A DNA stretch of 64,000 nt from an uncultured Bacteroidota bacterium (GTDB lineage: Bacteria; Bacteroidota; Bacteroidia; Flavobacteriales; Flavobacteriaceae): the NCBI GenBank assembly GCA_902626365.1, contig CACOFE010000002.1:1-64000 (forward strand). The letters run 5' to 3'. The position numbers and the translations under genes are program-made. How positions within the stretch are numbered: position 1 is the first letter of the stretch; each line of letters opens with the position of its first letter. Positions 7,587-16,504 of the stretch are shown one piece after another. The notes under the pieces were generated by a model, which saw only the letters and a list, made by a program, of their open reading frames with translations, had not been told where the DNA came from and searched no databases.

Positions 7587-8345
7587 TTACCTTGTAAAAA
7601 TGAGATCCTTCTCAGTTGATAAATCTTTATGAAATAAATAACCATCATAGTTAAATGATTTAATGTCTGCTATATCGGTTATATTATTATCAATAATAAA
7701 CCTGGTCATCATTCCTCTTGCTTTTTTGGAAAAGATAGCAATAGTCTTAAATTCACCGTTTTTTAATTGCTTGAAGTTTGCGGAGTATACTTCAGATTTA
7801 ATAACCTTGGTGTCAATTGCTTTAAAATACTCATTACTAGCAAGATTAAGAATTGGTTCTTTATCATCTAATTCTAAGTTAAGCTGCTCAGTGATTTTTT
7901 TTCTCCAGTAATCGTAAAGATTTTTATTTGAATCAAAAGCTAATTTAGTACCCATTTCTAATCTGTACGGCTGAATTAAATCTAAAGGTTTAATAAGCCC
8001 ATATAATCCGGAAATTATTCTAACACTGTTTTGTAAAAAATCAATTTTGTTAATATCAATTGAATATGGGTCTAGACCCCTGTATACATCACCGCTAAAG
8101 GCATAAACTGCCTGTCTTGCATTTGTATTTGTAAAAGGCAAAGACCAACTATGATTCCTTTCATAATTGAGATTTGCTATTTTTGAAGAAATACTCATCA
8201 AGTCAGAAAGTTCTTTTGGATTTTTGGATTTTAGAATGGAGTTGAGATATTGTGCTTCTTTTTCAAAACAAATATAAGAAGTCTTGCCTGTTGGAAGCTC
8301 CGATTTAAAATCGAGTGATTTAGCAGGAGATAGTAATATTTTCAT
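7587..8345 (-). CDS. yaaA: Peroxide stress protein YaaA (DUF328)
   Basis: A 252-residue protein that matches the YaaA family over its full length. It starts MKILLSPAKSLDF, has a central block FSGDVYRGLDPYSI and SGLYGLIKPLDLIQPYRLEM, and a C-terminal IAIFSKKARGMMTRF. In E. coli YaaA lowers free iron and protects against peroxide damage; the fold binds DNA in vitro. It stands as a single gene on the minus strand between rluD and the T9SS cargo gene. Confidence 0.92.
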   Translation of the reverse strand: MKILLSPAKSLDFKSELPTGKTSYICFEKEAQYLNSILKSKNPKELSDLMSISSKIANLNYERNHSWSLPFTNTNARQAVYAFSGDVYRGLDPYSIDINKIDFLQNSVRIISGLYGLIKPLDLIQPYRLEMGTKLAFDSNKNLYDYWRKKITEQLNLELDDKEPILNLASNEYFKAIDTKVIKSEVYSANFKQLKNGEFKTIAIFSKKARGMMTRFIIDNNITDIADIKSFNYDGYLFHKDLSTEKDLIFTR

Positions 8346-8416
8346 TTCTAATTGATTTAATATTAAAAATATGTAAGAAATTTTATTTAATCAAGAAATT
8401 CAATTAATATGCCATA

Positions 8417-9421
8417 TTAAATCCTTGAATAATTTTCCCATTTTTCAATACAACTTTTAAAATCAAGTGGAAGATCGGAATCAAACTCCATGAATTTTCC
8501 ACTTGCAGGATGGGTGAAGCCCAGTGTTTTTGCGTGTAATGCTTGTCTGGGAAGTAATTTGAAGCAATTATCTACAAATTGCTTGTATTTTGTAAATGTA
8601 GTACCCTTAAGAATCAGATCACCCCCATATCTTTCATCATTGAATAAAGTATGACCAATATGCTTCATATGAACTCTAATCTGATGGGTTCTACCTGTTT
8701 CAAGAGTGCATTTTACCAAGCTAACATAATTCATACGACTTATTACTTCATAGTTGGTAATAGCTCTTTTACCGCCAACTATACTATCTTCATCTAGAAC
8801 TATGTTCTGTAATCTGTTTTTGGGGTTTCTTCCAATATAATTATCAATTTTACCACTATCATCTTTAACATTTCCCCATACCATAGCGATATATTCCCTC
8901 TTGGAGGTTTTATTTGCAAATTGAGTTGATAAATGTACCATCGAATTATCATTTTTTGCAACAACCAATAATCCACTAGTGTCTTTGTCTAATCTATGAA
9001 CTAGCCCAGGTCTGTTTGAAGAATTTTTTGGAAGATTTTCAAAATGATAGATTAATCCATTTATTAGGGTACCTGAATAATTGCCATGACCAGGGTGAAC
9101 TACCATACCAGCCGGCTTGTTTATAACCACTAAATCATCATCTTCGTAAACAATATCTAAAACGATATTTTCGGCAACTAATAAATTTTCATGTGGTGGA
9201 TATTCAAATTTAACCTTAATCTCGTCTAAAGGCTTGACCTTATAATTTGACTTTACAACATTGCCATTTACTTCAATACTACCATTCTTTGCAGCTGCTT
9301 GAATCTTAGTTCTTGTAGCATTTTCTACAAAATTCATTAAATACTTGTCTATTCTGAGGGGTGTTTGGCCTTTATCAACCTGAAATGAAAAATGTTCAAA
9401 TAGCGACCTATTGTTTTCCAT
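8417..9421 (-). CDS. rluD: RluD-family 23S rRNA pseudouridine synthase
   Basis: A 334-residue enzyme. An N-terminal S4 RNA-binding domain (about residues 20-80, RIDKYLMNFVENATRTKIQ) is followed by the RluA-type catalytic domain, with the catalytic Asp in HRLDKDTSGL and the later motif ETGRTHQIRVHMKHIGH. RluD-type enzymes modify helix 69 of 23S rRNA and help late 50S assembly; the exact target is inferred from the family. Its start codon overlaps the end of the PASTA-protein gene by 14 bases, a layout that is common in Bacteroidota. Confidence 0.92.
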   Translation of the reverse strand: MENNRSLFEHFSFQVDKGQTPLRIDKYLMNFVENATRTKIQAAAKNGSIEVNGNVVKSNYKVKPLDEIKVKFEYPPHENLLVAENIVLDIVYEDDDLVVINKPAGMVVHPGHGNYSGTLINGLIYHFENLPKNSSNRPGLVHRLDKDTSGLLVVAKNDNSMVHLSTQFANKTSKREYIAMVWGNVKDDSGKIDNYIGRNPKNRLQNIVLDEDSIVGGKRAITNYEVISRMNYVSLVKCTLETGRTHQIRVHMKHIGHTLFNDERYGGDLILKGTTFTKYKQFVDNCFKLLPRQALHAKTLGFTHPASGKFMEFDSDLPLDFKSCIEKWENYSRI

Positions 9422-9959
9422 TACCTAATTTAAAATCAATAATCGAGGTCCTTTTCAAAAAATCCCCTTCATTAAGTTCAGTTCCATCATGAAAAATTGA
9501 GATAACCTCATCCCTAGCAATATCATCGACATATTCAATTTCACCAAAAACAAATCCAAGAGATTCTATAGTTTTTCTAGCTTGTCTTACGGTTGTCCCT
9601 GTAATTCTCGGGATTTCAATCATCTCAAAATCTGAGGCATTTAATGTCAAATATATCTTTCTTCCCTGCTTGACCTTTGCATTTTCTTTAGGTATTTGAT
9701 CAAGAACAGAGTTAATTTTAAATTCTGGATTATAATTTCCTGAATCCGAAATAATATATTGTAAATCTAACTCAACTAATTCAGATTGAAATTCCTCAAT
9801 ATTTTTTCCAATTAAATCTGGAACCAAAATAAAATCTCCATGACGTGTATTTAATCTTAGAAAGACAACTAAAAAAATAAAAAAAGTTACAGCTGTCAGA
9901 ATGATTCTAAAAATTGTTTTTAAGAATGATTTACTCAATAAATAACTTAGCACGGACAT
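9408..9959 (-). CDS. Membrane-anchored protein with two PASTA domains
   Basis: A 183-residue protein with a short cytoplasmic N-terminus, one membrane helix (about residues 13-31, FLKTIFRIILTAVTFFIFLVVF) split from a periplasmic part with two PASTA units: about 40-108 (LVPDLIGKNIEE) and 112-178 (IEIPRITGTTVRQA). PASTA units usually bind peptidoglycan fragments. No kinase or transpeptidase domain is attached. It precedes rluD with an overlap and diverges from ddl (D-Ala ligase), so a peptidoglycan-linked role is plausible but unproven. Confidence 0.85.
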   Translation of the reverse strand: MSVLSYLLSKSFLKTIFRIILTAVTFFIFLVVFLRLNTRHGDFILVPDLIGKNIEEFQSELVELDLQYIISDSGNYNPEFKINSVLDQIPKENAKVKQGRKIYLTLNASDFEMIEIPRITGTTVRQARKTIESLGFVFGEIEYVDDIARDEVISIFHDGTELNEGDFLKRTSIIDFKLGNGKQ

Positions 9960-9975
9960 ATATAAAATTGAAATA

Positions 9976-9983
9976 CAAACTTA
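9976..9983 (-). promoter_or_regulatory. Putative -7 box (TAAGTTTG) for the PASTA/rluD operon
   Basis: The minus strand reads TAAGTTTG, matching TAnnTTTG, 16 bases before the PASTA gene start. It lies 26 bases from the plus-strand box of ddl, forming a divergent promoter pair. Confidence 0.45.
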
Positions 9984-10009
9984 ATTAAATTAAAATAACT
10001 TTAATTAGC

Positions 10010-10017
10010 TACTTTTG
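10010..10017 (+). promoter_or_regulatory. Putative -7 box (TACTTTTG) for ddl
   Basis: TACTTTTG matches TAnnTTTG and ends only 5 bases before the ddl ATG, so the transcript would start at or next to the start codon (leaderless). Confidence 0.5.
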
Positions 10018-10022
10018 GACTT

Positions 10023-11000
10023 ATGAATCTTGATCGATTAAAAAATATTGGAATTATAATGGGTGGATATTCTAATGAATATGAAATATCAGTCAAAAGT
10101 GGTCAAGTTGTTTATGAAACCCTTAAGGACTGCTTTAATTGCTACAGAATTTATGTTAAAGAAGATGAATGGATTCTAAAAAAAAATAACGATTCTCATA
10201 CTATTCATATTGATGATTTTAAAATTGATGGGCTTACAGATTTGAAGCTAGATTGTATTTTTAATGCAATACACGGAACACCTGGTGAAGACGGCAAAAT
10301 GCAAAAATATTTTGAAGATAAAAACATTCCAATTACAGGGTGTAATTCATATCAATCTGAGCTAACATTTGACAAAATAGATTGTTTAAACTTCCTTTCT
10401 TCAAAAGGGATTAAAGTTGCTTCATCTATTAGCCTATTAAAATCTGAAAAGATTAATGTTGATGAAATTGAAAATAAAATTGGTTTTCCTTGTTTTGTAA
10501 AAGCTAGTAAATCAGGTAGCAGTTTTGGGGTATTTAAGGTATATGATAAAGAAGAAATTATCCACTGCATTAATTCAGCACTTAAAGTTGATAATAAAGT
10601 TTTAATTGAGTCATTTATTGATGGAAGGGAATTTTCAATTGGTGTAATAAGTTTTAAAGGAAGTACAAAGGTTTTACCGATAACTGAAATTATCACTTCT
10701 AATGATTTTTTTGATTATGAGGCAAAATACGAAGGAAAAGCTGAAGAAATTACCCCTGCCAACATTACAGACGAACTGAAATCAGAGTTAAAGCTATTAT
10801 CAAAGAAGGTCTATAATCTCCTAGAATTAAAAGGTTTCTCAAGAAGTGAATTCATAGTGAATGATAATGGAATATATTATTTAGAAACCAACACCGTTCC
10901 TGGATTAACCTCAGAAAGTATTTTGCCTCAACAAGCTCATTGTGCAAACATCTCACTAAAAGAATTATTTATTAATGCAATTAATGAAGCAATTATTTAA
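10023..11000 (+). CDS. ddl: D-alanine--D-alanine ligase
   Basis: A 325-residue ATP-grasp enzyme that makes D-Ala-D-Ala for peptidoglycan precursors. It shows IIMGGYSNEYEISVKSG at the N-terminus, NAIHGTPGEDGKMQKYFE (the substrate loop), PCFVKASKSGSSFGV (ATP-grasp lysine region) and the metal-binding end FIVNDNGIYYLETNTVPGL, where the Asp-Glu-Asn ligands lie. Length is normal. coaD follows after 13 bases. It probably starts close to its promoter box with almost no leader. Confidence 0.95.
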   Translation: MNLDRLKNIGIIMGGYSNEYEISVKSGQVVYETLKDCFNCYRIYVKEDEWILKKNNDSHTIHIDDFKIDGLTDLKLDCIFNAIHGTPGEDGKMQKYFEDKNIPITGCNSYQSELTFDKIDCLNFLSSKGIKVASSISLLKSEKINVDEIENKIGFPCFVKASKSGSSFGVFKVYDKEEIIHCINSALKVDNKVLIESFIDGREFSIGVISFKGSTKVLPITEIITSNDFFDYEAKYEGKAEEITPANITDELKSELKLLSKKVYNLLELKGFSRSEFIVNDNGIYYLETNTVPGLTSESILPQQAHCANISLKELFINAINEAII

Positions 11001-11001
11001 A

Positions 11002-11009
11002 TAAATTTG
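11002..11009 (+). promoter_or_regulatory. Putative -7 box (TAAATTTG) for coaD
   Basis: TAAATTTG lies 4 bases before the coaD ATG, within the 13-base gap after ddl. It could give coaD its own leaderless transcript besides read-through from ddl. Confidence 0.35.
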
Positions 11010-11013
11010 AATT

Positions 11014-11466
11014 ATGAAAAGAGCTATGTTTCCTGGATCTTTCGACCCAATCACCTTAGGTCATTGTGAAATTATTGAAAAAGCATGTGAAATTTTTGAC
11101 GAGCTTATTGTTTCAGTTGGAAATAATTCAGATAAAGACTATAAATTCTCCCTAGACCAACGTCTAAAATTTATCTCGGATGAATTTAAAAATAACTCTA
11201 AGGTTTACGTTGAAAAATACGAAGGCTTGACGGTTGATTTTTGTAAAAGCAAGAACATAAAACACATTGTTAGGGGGCTAAGAAATCCAGCAGATTTTGA
11301 GTTCGAAAAAAAAATTGCTCTATTTAACAACAGTTTAGAAAATGTTGAAACTATTTTCTTTCTTACATCTCCGAATAATGCTTTTATTTCATCTTCTATG
11401 GTTAGAGAAATAATGGATAAAGGAGGAAATTTTAAAAAATTTGTTCCAAATTCTGTTTTGGTTTAA
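11014..11466 (+). CDS. coaD: Phosphopantetheine adenylyltransferase
   Basis: A 150-residue nucleotidyltransferase that transfers AMP to 4'-phosphopantetheine, the fourth step of CoA synthesis. The start MKRAMFPGSFDPITLGH holds the family (T/H)xGH motif. The adenylate-binding block is HIVRGLRNPADFEFEKK, and SSSMVREI is the C-terminal signature. The last codons overlap the convergent Nudix gene by 4 bases: one TTAA supplies both stop codons. Confidence 0.95.
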   Translation: MKRAMFPGSFDPITLGHCEIIEKACEIFDELIVSVGNNSDKDYKFSLDQRLKFISDEFKNNSKVYVEKYEGLTVDFCKSKNIKHIVRGLRNPADFEFEKKIALFNNSLENVETIFFLTSPNNAFISSSMVREIMDKGGNFKKFVPNSVLV

Positions 11467-12047
11467 CCAATTAACAATCTTATGTTGGCGTAACTTTTTG
11501 GTAAAATAGAAGATAAATTTTCAATTCCAATCCACTCCACTCTTGTAATTCCTTCCTTCTTCTGAGGCTTGAATTTTCCATTATAATCTGATTTCATTTC
11601 AAACCAATAAGTAGTTTTTAAGTAATTTTTACCACCCCTTTTAAAAATATGATAGGTTTTTTCCAATGGTTTTATAATTGATAAATTTTTAATTCCTGTT
11701 TCTTCCTCAACTTCTCTAAGGGCTGTTTCAGAAATATTTTCATTTTTCTCTGCTTTTCCTTTTGGCAAGTCCCACTTTTTATTTCTGTAAATAAAAAGAA
11801 TTTCAGATTTATTATTTGTGACTTTGCCACCTGCGGCAATTATTTCAGGAAATTTTTTTTTGAAAATATTTATAATAAGCTCAAATTCATCAGAAAATAC
11901 ACCTATTGAATTTATTTTCTTTTTATTTAGCAGTTTGAGTAAATCTAGATTTTCAACAAGTTCAGGGTCTATGATTAAACTATTCTTTAAATCAGATTTT
12001 TTATCTGAGATAATTATTGGTTTTTCTTTGTAAAAAATTTGTAGCAT
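11463..12047 (-). CDS. Nudix hydrolase
   Basis: A 194-residue protein. The Nudix box is GKAEKNENISETALREVEEE (about residues 101-120), fitting GX5EX7REUXEEXGU, so the metal-binding Glu pair is present. About 65 residues precede the domain and are not recognisable. The substrate (a nucleoside diphosphate linked to another group) cannot be told. In Flavobacteriia a Nudix gene commonly faces away from pyrE, as here; their start regions adjoin, and the promoter of pyrE lies just upstream of this gene's ATG. Confidence 0.88.
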   Translation of the reverse strand: MLQIFYKEKPIIISDKKSDLKNSLIIDPELVENLDLLKLLNKKKINSIGVFSDEFELIINIFKKKFPEIIAAGGKVTNNKSEILFIYRNKKWDLPKGKAEKNENISETALREVEEETGIKNLSIIKPLEKTYHIFKRGGKNYLKTTYWFEMKSDYNGKFKPQKKEGITRVEWIGIENLSSILPKSYANIRLLIG

Positions 12048-12072
12048 TGAAAAAAATACTAAACAAAATTAA

Positions 12073-12080
12073 TACTTTTG
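12073..12080 (+). promoter_or_regulatory. Putative promoter of pyrE (-7 box TACTTTTG)
   Basis: TACTTTTG matches TAnnTTTG and ends 11 bases before the pyrE ATG at 12092. A TTG at 12047-12049 lies 23 bases upstream and may be the -33 element. This box argues for the ATG at 12092 and against an in-frame ATG at 12017, which lies upstream of the promoter. Confidence 0.5.
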
Positions 12081-12091
12081 TTTCACGAATT

Positions 12092-12736
12092 ATGGACAAT
12101 CAACAACAAAATAATTATAAATCCCAAACGGCTGAGCTTCTTTTAAAACTAAAAGCGATTAAATTAAACCCTAGTGACCCGTTCATATGGGCTTCTGGTT
12201 GGAAATCTCCAATTTATTGTGATAATAGAATTTTACTATCAGATCCTAACTCAAGAAATATTATTGCAAATTATTTTACTGAAATAATCAAATATAAATA
12301 TGATGATGTCGAAGTAATTGCTGGGGTTGCAACAGGTGCAATAGGAATTGGTATGTTAGTTGCCCAAAAACTCAATCTACCATTTATATATGTAAGACCC
12401 GAAGCTAAAAAGCATGGAAGAAAAAATCAAATTGAAGGTAAAATTTCTGAAAATCAAAAAATAGTTGTTATAGAGGATTTGATAAGTACTGGAAAAAGTT
12501 CGTTAAGTGCGGTTAAAGCATTAAGAGAATCAAATTTAGAGATATTGGGTATGATTGCAATATTCACATATGGACTCAATGTATCAATGGAAAATTTTCA
12601 AAAAAATAAAATTAATCTAGATACTTTAAGCAATTATAATGAACTCATTAATAAGGCAATCGATATAAAATATATTAGTGAAAAGGATTCAGAAACATTA
12701 AAAAAATGGAATGAAGACCCTGAAAATTGGAGCTAA
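12092..12736 (+). CDS. pyrE: Orotate phosphoribosyltransferase
   Basis: A 214-residue enzyme of pyrimidine synthesis (orotate plus PRPP to OMP). It shows FIWASGWKSPIYCDNRILL, the substrate loop RPEAKKHGRKNQIEG with the catalytic Lys, and the PRPP-binding motif VVIEDLISTGKSS. I start it at the ATG of MDNQQQNNY because homologues begin there and a promoter box lies just before it; an upstream in-frame ATG would add 25 unlike residues. The stop overlaps the convergent birA stop by 4 bases. Confidence 0.95.
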   Translation: MDNQQQNNYKSQTAELLLKLKAIKLNPSDPFIWASGWKSPIYCDNRILLSDPNSRNIIANYFTEIIKYKYDDVEVIAGVATGAIGIGMLVAQKLNLPFIYVRPEAKKHGRKNQIEGKISENQKIVVIEDLISTGKSSLSAVKALRESNLEILGMIAIFTYGLNVSMENFQKNKINLDTLSNYNELINKAIDIKYISEKDSETLKKWNEDPENWS

Positions 12737-13461
12737 AGAACAAACCTAATTTTATTTTGCGAGTAATTAACCTCTTCATTATTAGTTTTCCTAATCCTTA
12801 GTTCCCCTTTTTTATTAACACAAATTATTTTACCTGAAAAATTTTTGTTATCCAAGCCCTTAAAATTTGAATCTTTATTTTTAAGAAATAGTTGACTGTT
12901 ATAATATTCAAGTAAATCATCTTCATTTTTATCAAAAAGGGAAAAATTCGTAGAAAATATTTCTGCTAATCTGCTTGCCAATGAATCTAATGAAAATTCA
13001 AGACCTGTTTCAATGAATAATGATGTAGCATTAGGTAAATCTTTAAATTTTTTTTGATTCACATTAATTCCAACCCCAATGACACTATGCTTTATAAATT
13101 TTCCTTTTACAGAATTTTCAATTAATATTCCAGAAATTTTCTCTTTACCTGTCATAATGTCATTGGGCCACTTAATTGTCAGTTTATTTAAATTATTTTC
13201 CTTTAGTAACTGAAAAACAGAAAGGGAACTAATTACATTTAACATGAATTTATCTTTAACATCAAGATTATTAAATTTCTTGTAAATACTAAAAGCCAGA
13301 TTAAGCGAAGCCTCATTTTCCCAAATATTACCATTTCTTCCTTTGCCCTTTGTTTGATGTTTAGAAACAACTACTGTTAAATCATCTAAACTGTCTTTTG
13401 TTAAAAGTCTTTTCAAATAAGAATTTGTGGAATCTATGGCATCAAGTTTGATCATTTTCAT
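12733..13461 (-). CDS. birA: Biotin--[acetyl-CoA-carboxylase] ligase
   Basis: A 242-residue ligase that biotinylates the carboxyl carrier protein. Motifs in order are LDAIDSTNSYLK, the ATP/biotin loop KGKGRNGNIW, and IKWPNDIMTGKEKISGILIE. There is no N-terminal helix-turn-helix, so it is a plain ligase and not the E. coli-type repressor. I chose the ATG at 13461 (MKMIKLDAIDS); an in-frame ATG at 13527 would add 22 hydrophobic residues and run through the rsfS promoter and start. The C-terminal domain is short but present. Confidence 0.92.
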   Translation of the reverse strand: MKMIKLDAIDSTNSYLKRLLTKDSLDDLTVVVSKHQTKGKGRNGNIWENEASLNLAFSIYKKFNNLDVKDKFMLNVISSLSVFQLLKENNLNKLTIKWPNDIMTGKEKISGILIENSVKGKFIKHSVIGVGINVNQKKFKDLPNATSLFIETGLEFSLDSLASRLAEIFSTNFSLFDKNEDDLLEYYNSQLFLKNKDSNFKGLDNKNFSGKIICVNKKGELRIRKTNNEEVNYSQNKIRFVL

Positions 13462-13483
13462 TCTAATAAAGTAAAAAAAATAA

Positions 13484-13491
13484 TAAATTTG
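13484..13491 (+). promoter_or_regulatory. Putative -7 box (TAAATTTG) for the rsfS-ftsH group
   Basis: TAAATTTG matches TAnnTTTG and lies 20 bases before the rsfS ATG, in the short divergent gap between birA and rsfS. It is the probable promoter for rsfS, ftsH and the genes behind them. Confidence 0.45.
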
Positions 13492-13511
13492 TACAAGCAC
13501 AAAGATTCTTA

Positions 13512-13871
13512 ATGGCAGGCAGAACAAAATTTAAAAAACTAATTAGATTAATTATTGACGGTATTGAAGATGTAAAAGGCAATGAGATTAGTTTATTAGA
13601 TTTGAGAAAATTAGAGAATAGAATTAGTGATTATTTCATTATTTGTGATGGAAATTCTAATACACAGGTTAATGCAATAATAAATTCAGTTACTAAAAAG
13701 GTCAGTAAGGAATTGAAAGATAAACCTTGGGGAATCGAAGGAACTGAAAATGCCGAATGGGTTTTGCTTGACTATATAGATGTAGTAGTTCATGTCTTTC
13801 AAAAGGAAAAAAGAGAATTTTATGATTTAGAAGGATTGTGGGGAGATGCAAAAAGAATTGAATTAAATTAA
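13512..13871 (+). CDS. rsfS: Ribosome silencing factor RsfS
   Basis: A 119-residue protein of the RsfS/YbeB/Iojap family, which binds uL14 on the 50S subunit and blocks joining in starvation. Signature blocks are DYFIICDGNSNTQVNAI, KPWGIEGTENAEWVLLDY and VVVHVFQKEKREFYDLEGLW. Length is normal. It is 4 bases from ftsH and heads the cluster rsfS-ftsH-LUD-cdsA-psd, an order typical of Bacteroidota. Confidence 0.95.
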   Translation: MAGRTKFKKLIRLIIDGIEDVKGNEISLLDLRKLENRISDYFIICDGNSNTQVNAIINSVTKKVSKELKDKPWGIEGTENAEWVLLDYIDVVVHVFQKEKREFYDLEGLWGDAKRIELN

Positions 13872-13875
13872 ATAA

Positions 13876-15810
13876 ATGAAAAACCAAAAAAAACAACAGA
13901 GACAACCACAATTTAACCAATACTGGATATTTGGTTCTATTGTGCTTGTATTTCTACTATTAAATATATTTTCTGGTGCGGGTTCTCAAACCTCACAAAC
14001 CACAACCCCATCTAAATTTTTTGAATTTGCTTCTAATGGTGATGTTGAAAGAATAGAAATAATCAATAAACGTGAGGTTTTTGTTTACTTAACTCGCGAT
14101 GCAAGAATTAAAGATGAACATAAAAATTCATCTAAAAATTCACTTTTATCAATTGGATCAAAAAGTCCCAACTACAGATTTGAATTTGGGGATTTGCAAA
14201 ATTTTGAAAATAAACTTTCTCAAGTAAATGATGATTTCAACCAAAATATTGAGGTTAATTATATAACTGAGCAAAATATATGGGGTGATATAATCATATC
14301 AATGCTTCCTTTTATTGTAATAATTGCTATTTGGATTTTTATTATGAAAAGAATGTCTGCAGGTGGTGGTGGTGCTGGAGGTCAAATTTTTAGTATAGGA
14401 AAATCGAAAGCAAAACTATTTGATGCAAACTCTCAAGTAAAAGTCACCTTTAAAGATGTTGCGGGTCTGGAGGGAGCCAAAGAGGAGGTACAAGAAATTG
14501 TTGATTTTTTAAAGAATCCAAAAAAATATACTGCATTAGGTGGGAAAATTCCAAAAGGAGCACTTCTTGTTGGAGCACCCGGTACAGGAAAAACACTACT
14601 TGCGAAAGCGGTTGCTGGTGAGGCAAAAGTTCCTTTTTTCTCTTTATCTGGATCGGATTTTGTTGAAATGTTTGTTGGTGTAGGAGCTTCAAGAGTTAGA
14701 GATTTATTCAAGCAAGCTAAAGAAAAATCACCTTCAATTATATTTATTGACGAGATTGATGCAATTGGGCGTGCTAGAGGAAAAAGTAATTTTACAGGGT
14801 CTAATGATGAGAGGGAAAATACATTAAATCAATTATTAACAGAAATGGATGGTTTCGGCACTAATACTAATGTTATTGTTATTGCCGCAACAAACCGAGC
14901 AGACGTATTAGATAAAGCGTTAATGAGAGCTGGAAGATTTGATAGACAAATCTATGTTGATTTACCTGACGTAAGAGAAAGAAAGAAAATTTTTGAAGTA
15001 CACCTAAGACCTCTGAAAAAATCCTCATCAGTAGATGTTGACTTTCTTTCAAAACAAACCCCTGGGTTTTCAGGTGCTGATATAGCAAATGTATGTAATG
15101 AGGCAGCTTTAATTGCTGCAAGAAAAAATAAAAAATCTGTTGGAAAACAAGACTTTTTAGATGCTGTTGACAGAATTGTTGGTGGACTTGAAAAGAAAAA
15201 TAAAATTATAACTGAAGATGAAAAAAAGGCTGTTGCATACCATGAAGCCGGTCACGCCACTGTTAGTTGGATGCTTGAACATGCTGCTCCTCTTGTTAAA
15301 GTTACAATTGTTCCAAGAGGAAGATCACTTGGAGCTGCTTGGTATCTTCCTGAGGAAAGATTAATTGTAAGACCTGAACAAATGTTAGACGAGATGTGTG
15401 CTGCGCTAGGTGGTAGAGCTGCCGAAAAGGTAATTTTTAATAAAATTTCTACTGGAGCACTAAGTGATTTAGAAAAAGTAACAAAACAGGCAAGAGCAAT
15501 GGTAACTGTTTATGGGTTGAATGATAAGGTGGGTAATTTGACCTATTATGATTCGTCTAATGGTAACGAATATGGTTTTACAAAACCATATAGCGAACAG
15601 ACTGCTGAAACTATTGATAAAGAAATTTCTGCTATAATAGAAAAGCAATATCAAAGAGCTATTTCAATTCTTAAAAAGAATAAGAAAAAACTTATACAAT
15701 TGGCCGAAGTACTACTTACGAAAGAAGTTATCTTTAAGGATAATTTAGAAGAAATCTTTGGGAAAAGACCATTTGAAAAAGATAACACTAAAGTAAATAA
15801 AGCTAAATAA
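13876..15810 (+). CDS. ftsH: ATP-dependent zinc metalloprotease FtsH
   Basis: A 644-residue inner-membrane AAA+ protease. Two membrane helices (about residues 16-36 and 138-157) flank a periplasmic segment. Then come Walker A (GAPGTGKT, about 232-239), Walker B (IIFIDEIDA), the second region of homology ([20 protein letters not shown]), and the zinc site HEAGH at about 456-460. It degrades misfolded membrane proteins and regulators. The gap to the LUD-domain gene is 89 bases, longer than others in this cluster, so that gene may have a separate promoter. I see no strong box there. Confidence 0.97.
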   Translation: MKNQKKQQRQPQFNQYWIFGSIVLVFLLLNIFSGAGSQTSQTTTPSKFFEFASNGDVERIEIINKREVFVYLTRDARIKDEHKNSSKNSLLSIGSKSPNYRFEFGDLQNFENKLSQVNDDFNQNIEVNYITEQNIWGDIIISMLPFIVIIAIWIFIMKRMSAGGGGAGGQIFSIGKSKAKLFDANSQVKVTFKDVAGLEGAKEEVQEIVDFLKNPKKYTALGGKIPKGALLVGAPGTGKTLLAKAVAGEAKVPFFSLSGSDFVEMFVGVGASRVRDLFKQAKEKSPSIIFIDEIDAIGRARGKSNFTGSNDERENTLNQLLTEMDGFGTNTNVIVIAATNRADVLDKALMRAGRFDRQIYVDLPDVRERKKIFEVHLRPLKKSSSVDVDFLSKQTPGFSGADIANVCNEAALIAARKNKKSVGKQDFLDAVDRIVGGLEKKNKIITEDEKKAVAYHEAGHATVSWMLEHAAPLVKVTIVPRGRSLGAAWYLPEERLIVRPEQMLDEMCAALGGRAAEKVIFNKISTGALSDLEKVTKQARAMVTVYGLNDKVGNLTYYDSSNGNEYGFTKPYSEQTAETIDKEISAIIEKQYQRAISILKKNKKKLIQLAEVLLTKEVIFKDNLEEIFGKRPFEKDNTKVNKAK

Positions 15811-15899
15811 TTATTATTTATTGTTTTAGTTAATAAAAATCAACTTCATTTAGTTAACTTTATGTGATCAATTCCTTCTTGGAATAAAAATTAAGTAAA

Positions 15900-16502
15900 T
15901 TGAATTTTTTTAGTAAGTTTTTTAAAAAACCCTCATCAAAAGAAGACTCTAAAAATCCAGAAAGTAAATTTCTTCCGAAAAAAAAAGCTGTTATTGAAGA
16001 GCGATTTATCTTAAAATTTATCGAAAATGGTGGCAAATTTCTCTATTGCGAGGATCTTGATGAAGTTCAAGATAATTTTGATTTGATCCTCAAAGAAAAT
16101 GAATGGGTCAACGATGATATTCTAATAATTAATTCAGATTTAAAAAAAACATATAATCTAAATAATAATTTTAGCTCTAGTCTTGATGAAACAAAATGTT
16201 TTGTCACTGATTGTGAAAACCTAATTGCAAATGATGGGTCAATTTTAATTTCATCGAATCAAATACATGAAAAAAAATTAAATGAATTTCCGCAAAGCCT
16301 AATAATCTTATCAGATACTAGAAAACTGAAAAATACAATCAGTGAAGGGCTATCAGAAATAAAATCAAAAAGTAAAGATATACCAACAAATATCACCACA
16401 ATTAAAAATTTTAACACAATAAAAAAGGATAAAGATTTTTTAAGTTATGGAACTTCTTCAAAAAACTTATATTTGATCCTTCTAGAAAAAGGATTTAAAT
16501 AA
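15900..16502 (+). CDS. LUD-domain protein (LutC/YkgG-like), start TTG
   Basis: A 200-residue protein. The region IEERFILKFIENGGKFLYCEDLDEV, interrupted here for length, and the later ENLIANDGSILISSNQ and LIILSDTRKL fit the LUD (lactate utilisation) domain in its single-domain form. No LutA/LutB partners are near, so lactate oxidation is not implied. In Bacteroidota this protein is regularly found between ftsH and cdsA, and its role there is unknown. No ATG fits; the frame opens with TTG at 15900, giving MNFFSKFFKK, as in relatives. Confidence 0.75.
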   Translation: MNFFSKFFKKPSSKEDSKNPESKFLPKKKAVIEERFILKFIENGGKFLYCEDLDEVQDNFDLILKENEWVNDDILIINSDLKKTYNLNNNFSSSLDETKCFVTDCENLIANDGSILISSNQIHEKKLNEFPQSLIILSDTRKLKNTISEGLSEIKSKSKDIPTNITTIKNFNTIKKDKDFLSYGTSSKNLYLILLEKGFK

Positions 16503-16504
16503 TT

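Noticed and set aside
12017..12091. Longer pyrE starting at an ATG at 12017
   Set aside because: The extra 25 residues do not look like OPRTase and would need transcription from upstream of the promoter box at 12073.
13462..13527. Longer birA starting at an ATG at 13527
   Set aside because: The extension is a hydrophobic stretch made from the divergent promoter region and overlaps the rsfS start.
14433..15121. Open frames of 80-92 codons opposite ftsH
   Set aside because: They lie inside the highly conserved AAA domain of ftsH; their sequences are mirror images of its codon use.
15868..15885. Short inverted repeat ATTCC-TTCTT-GGAAT before the LUD gene
   Set aside because: Only 5 bp of stem with an A-rich tail; too weak to call as terminator or switch.
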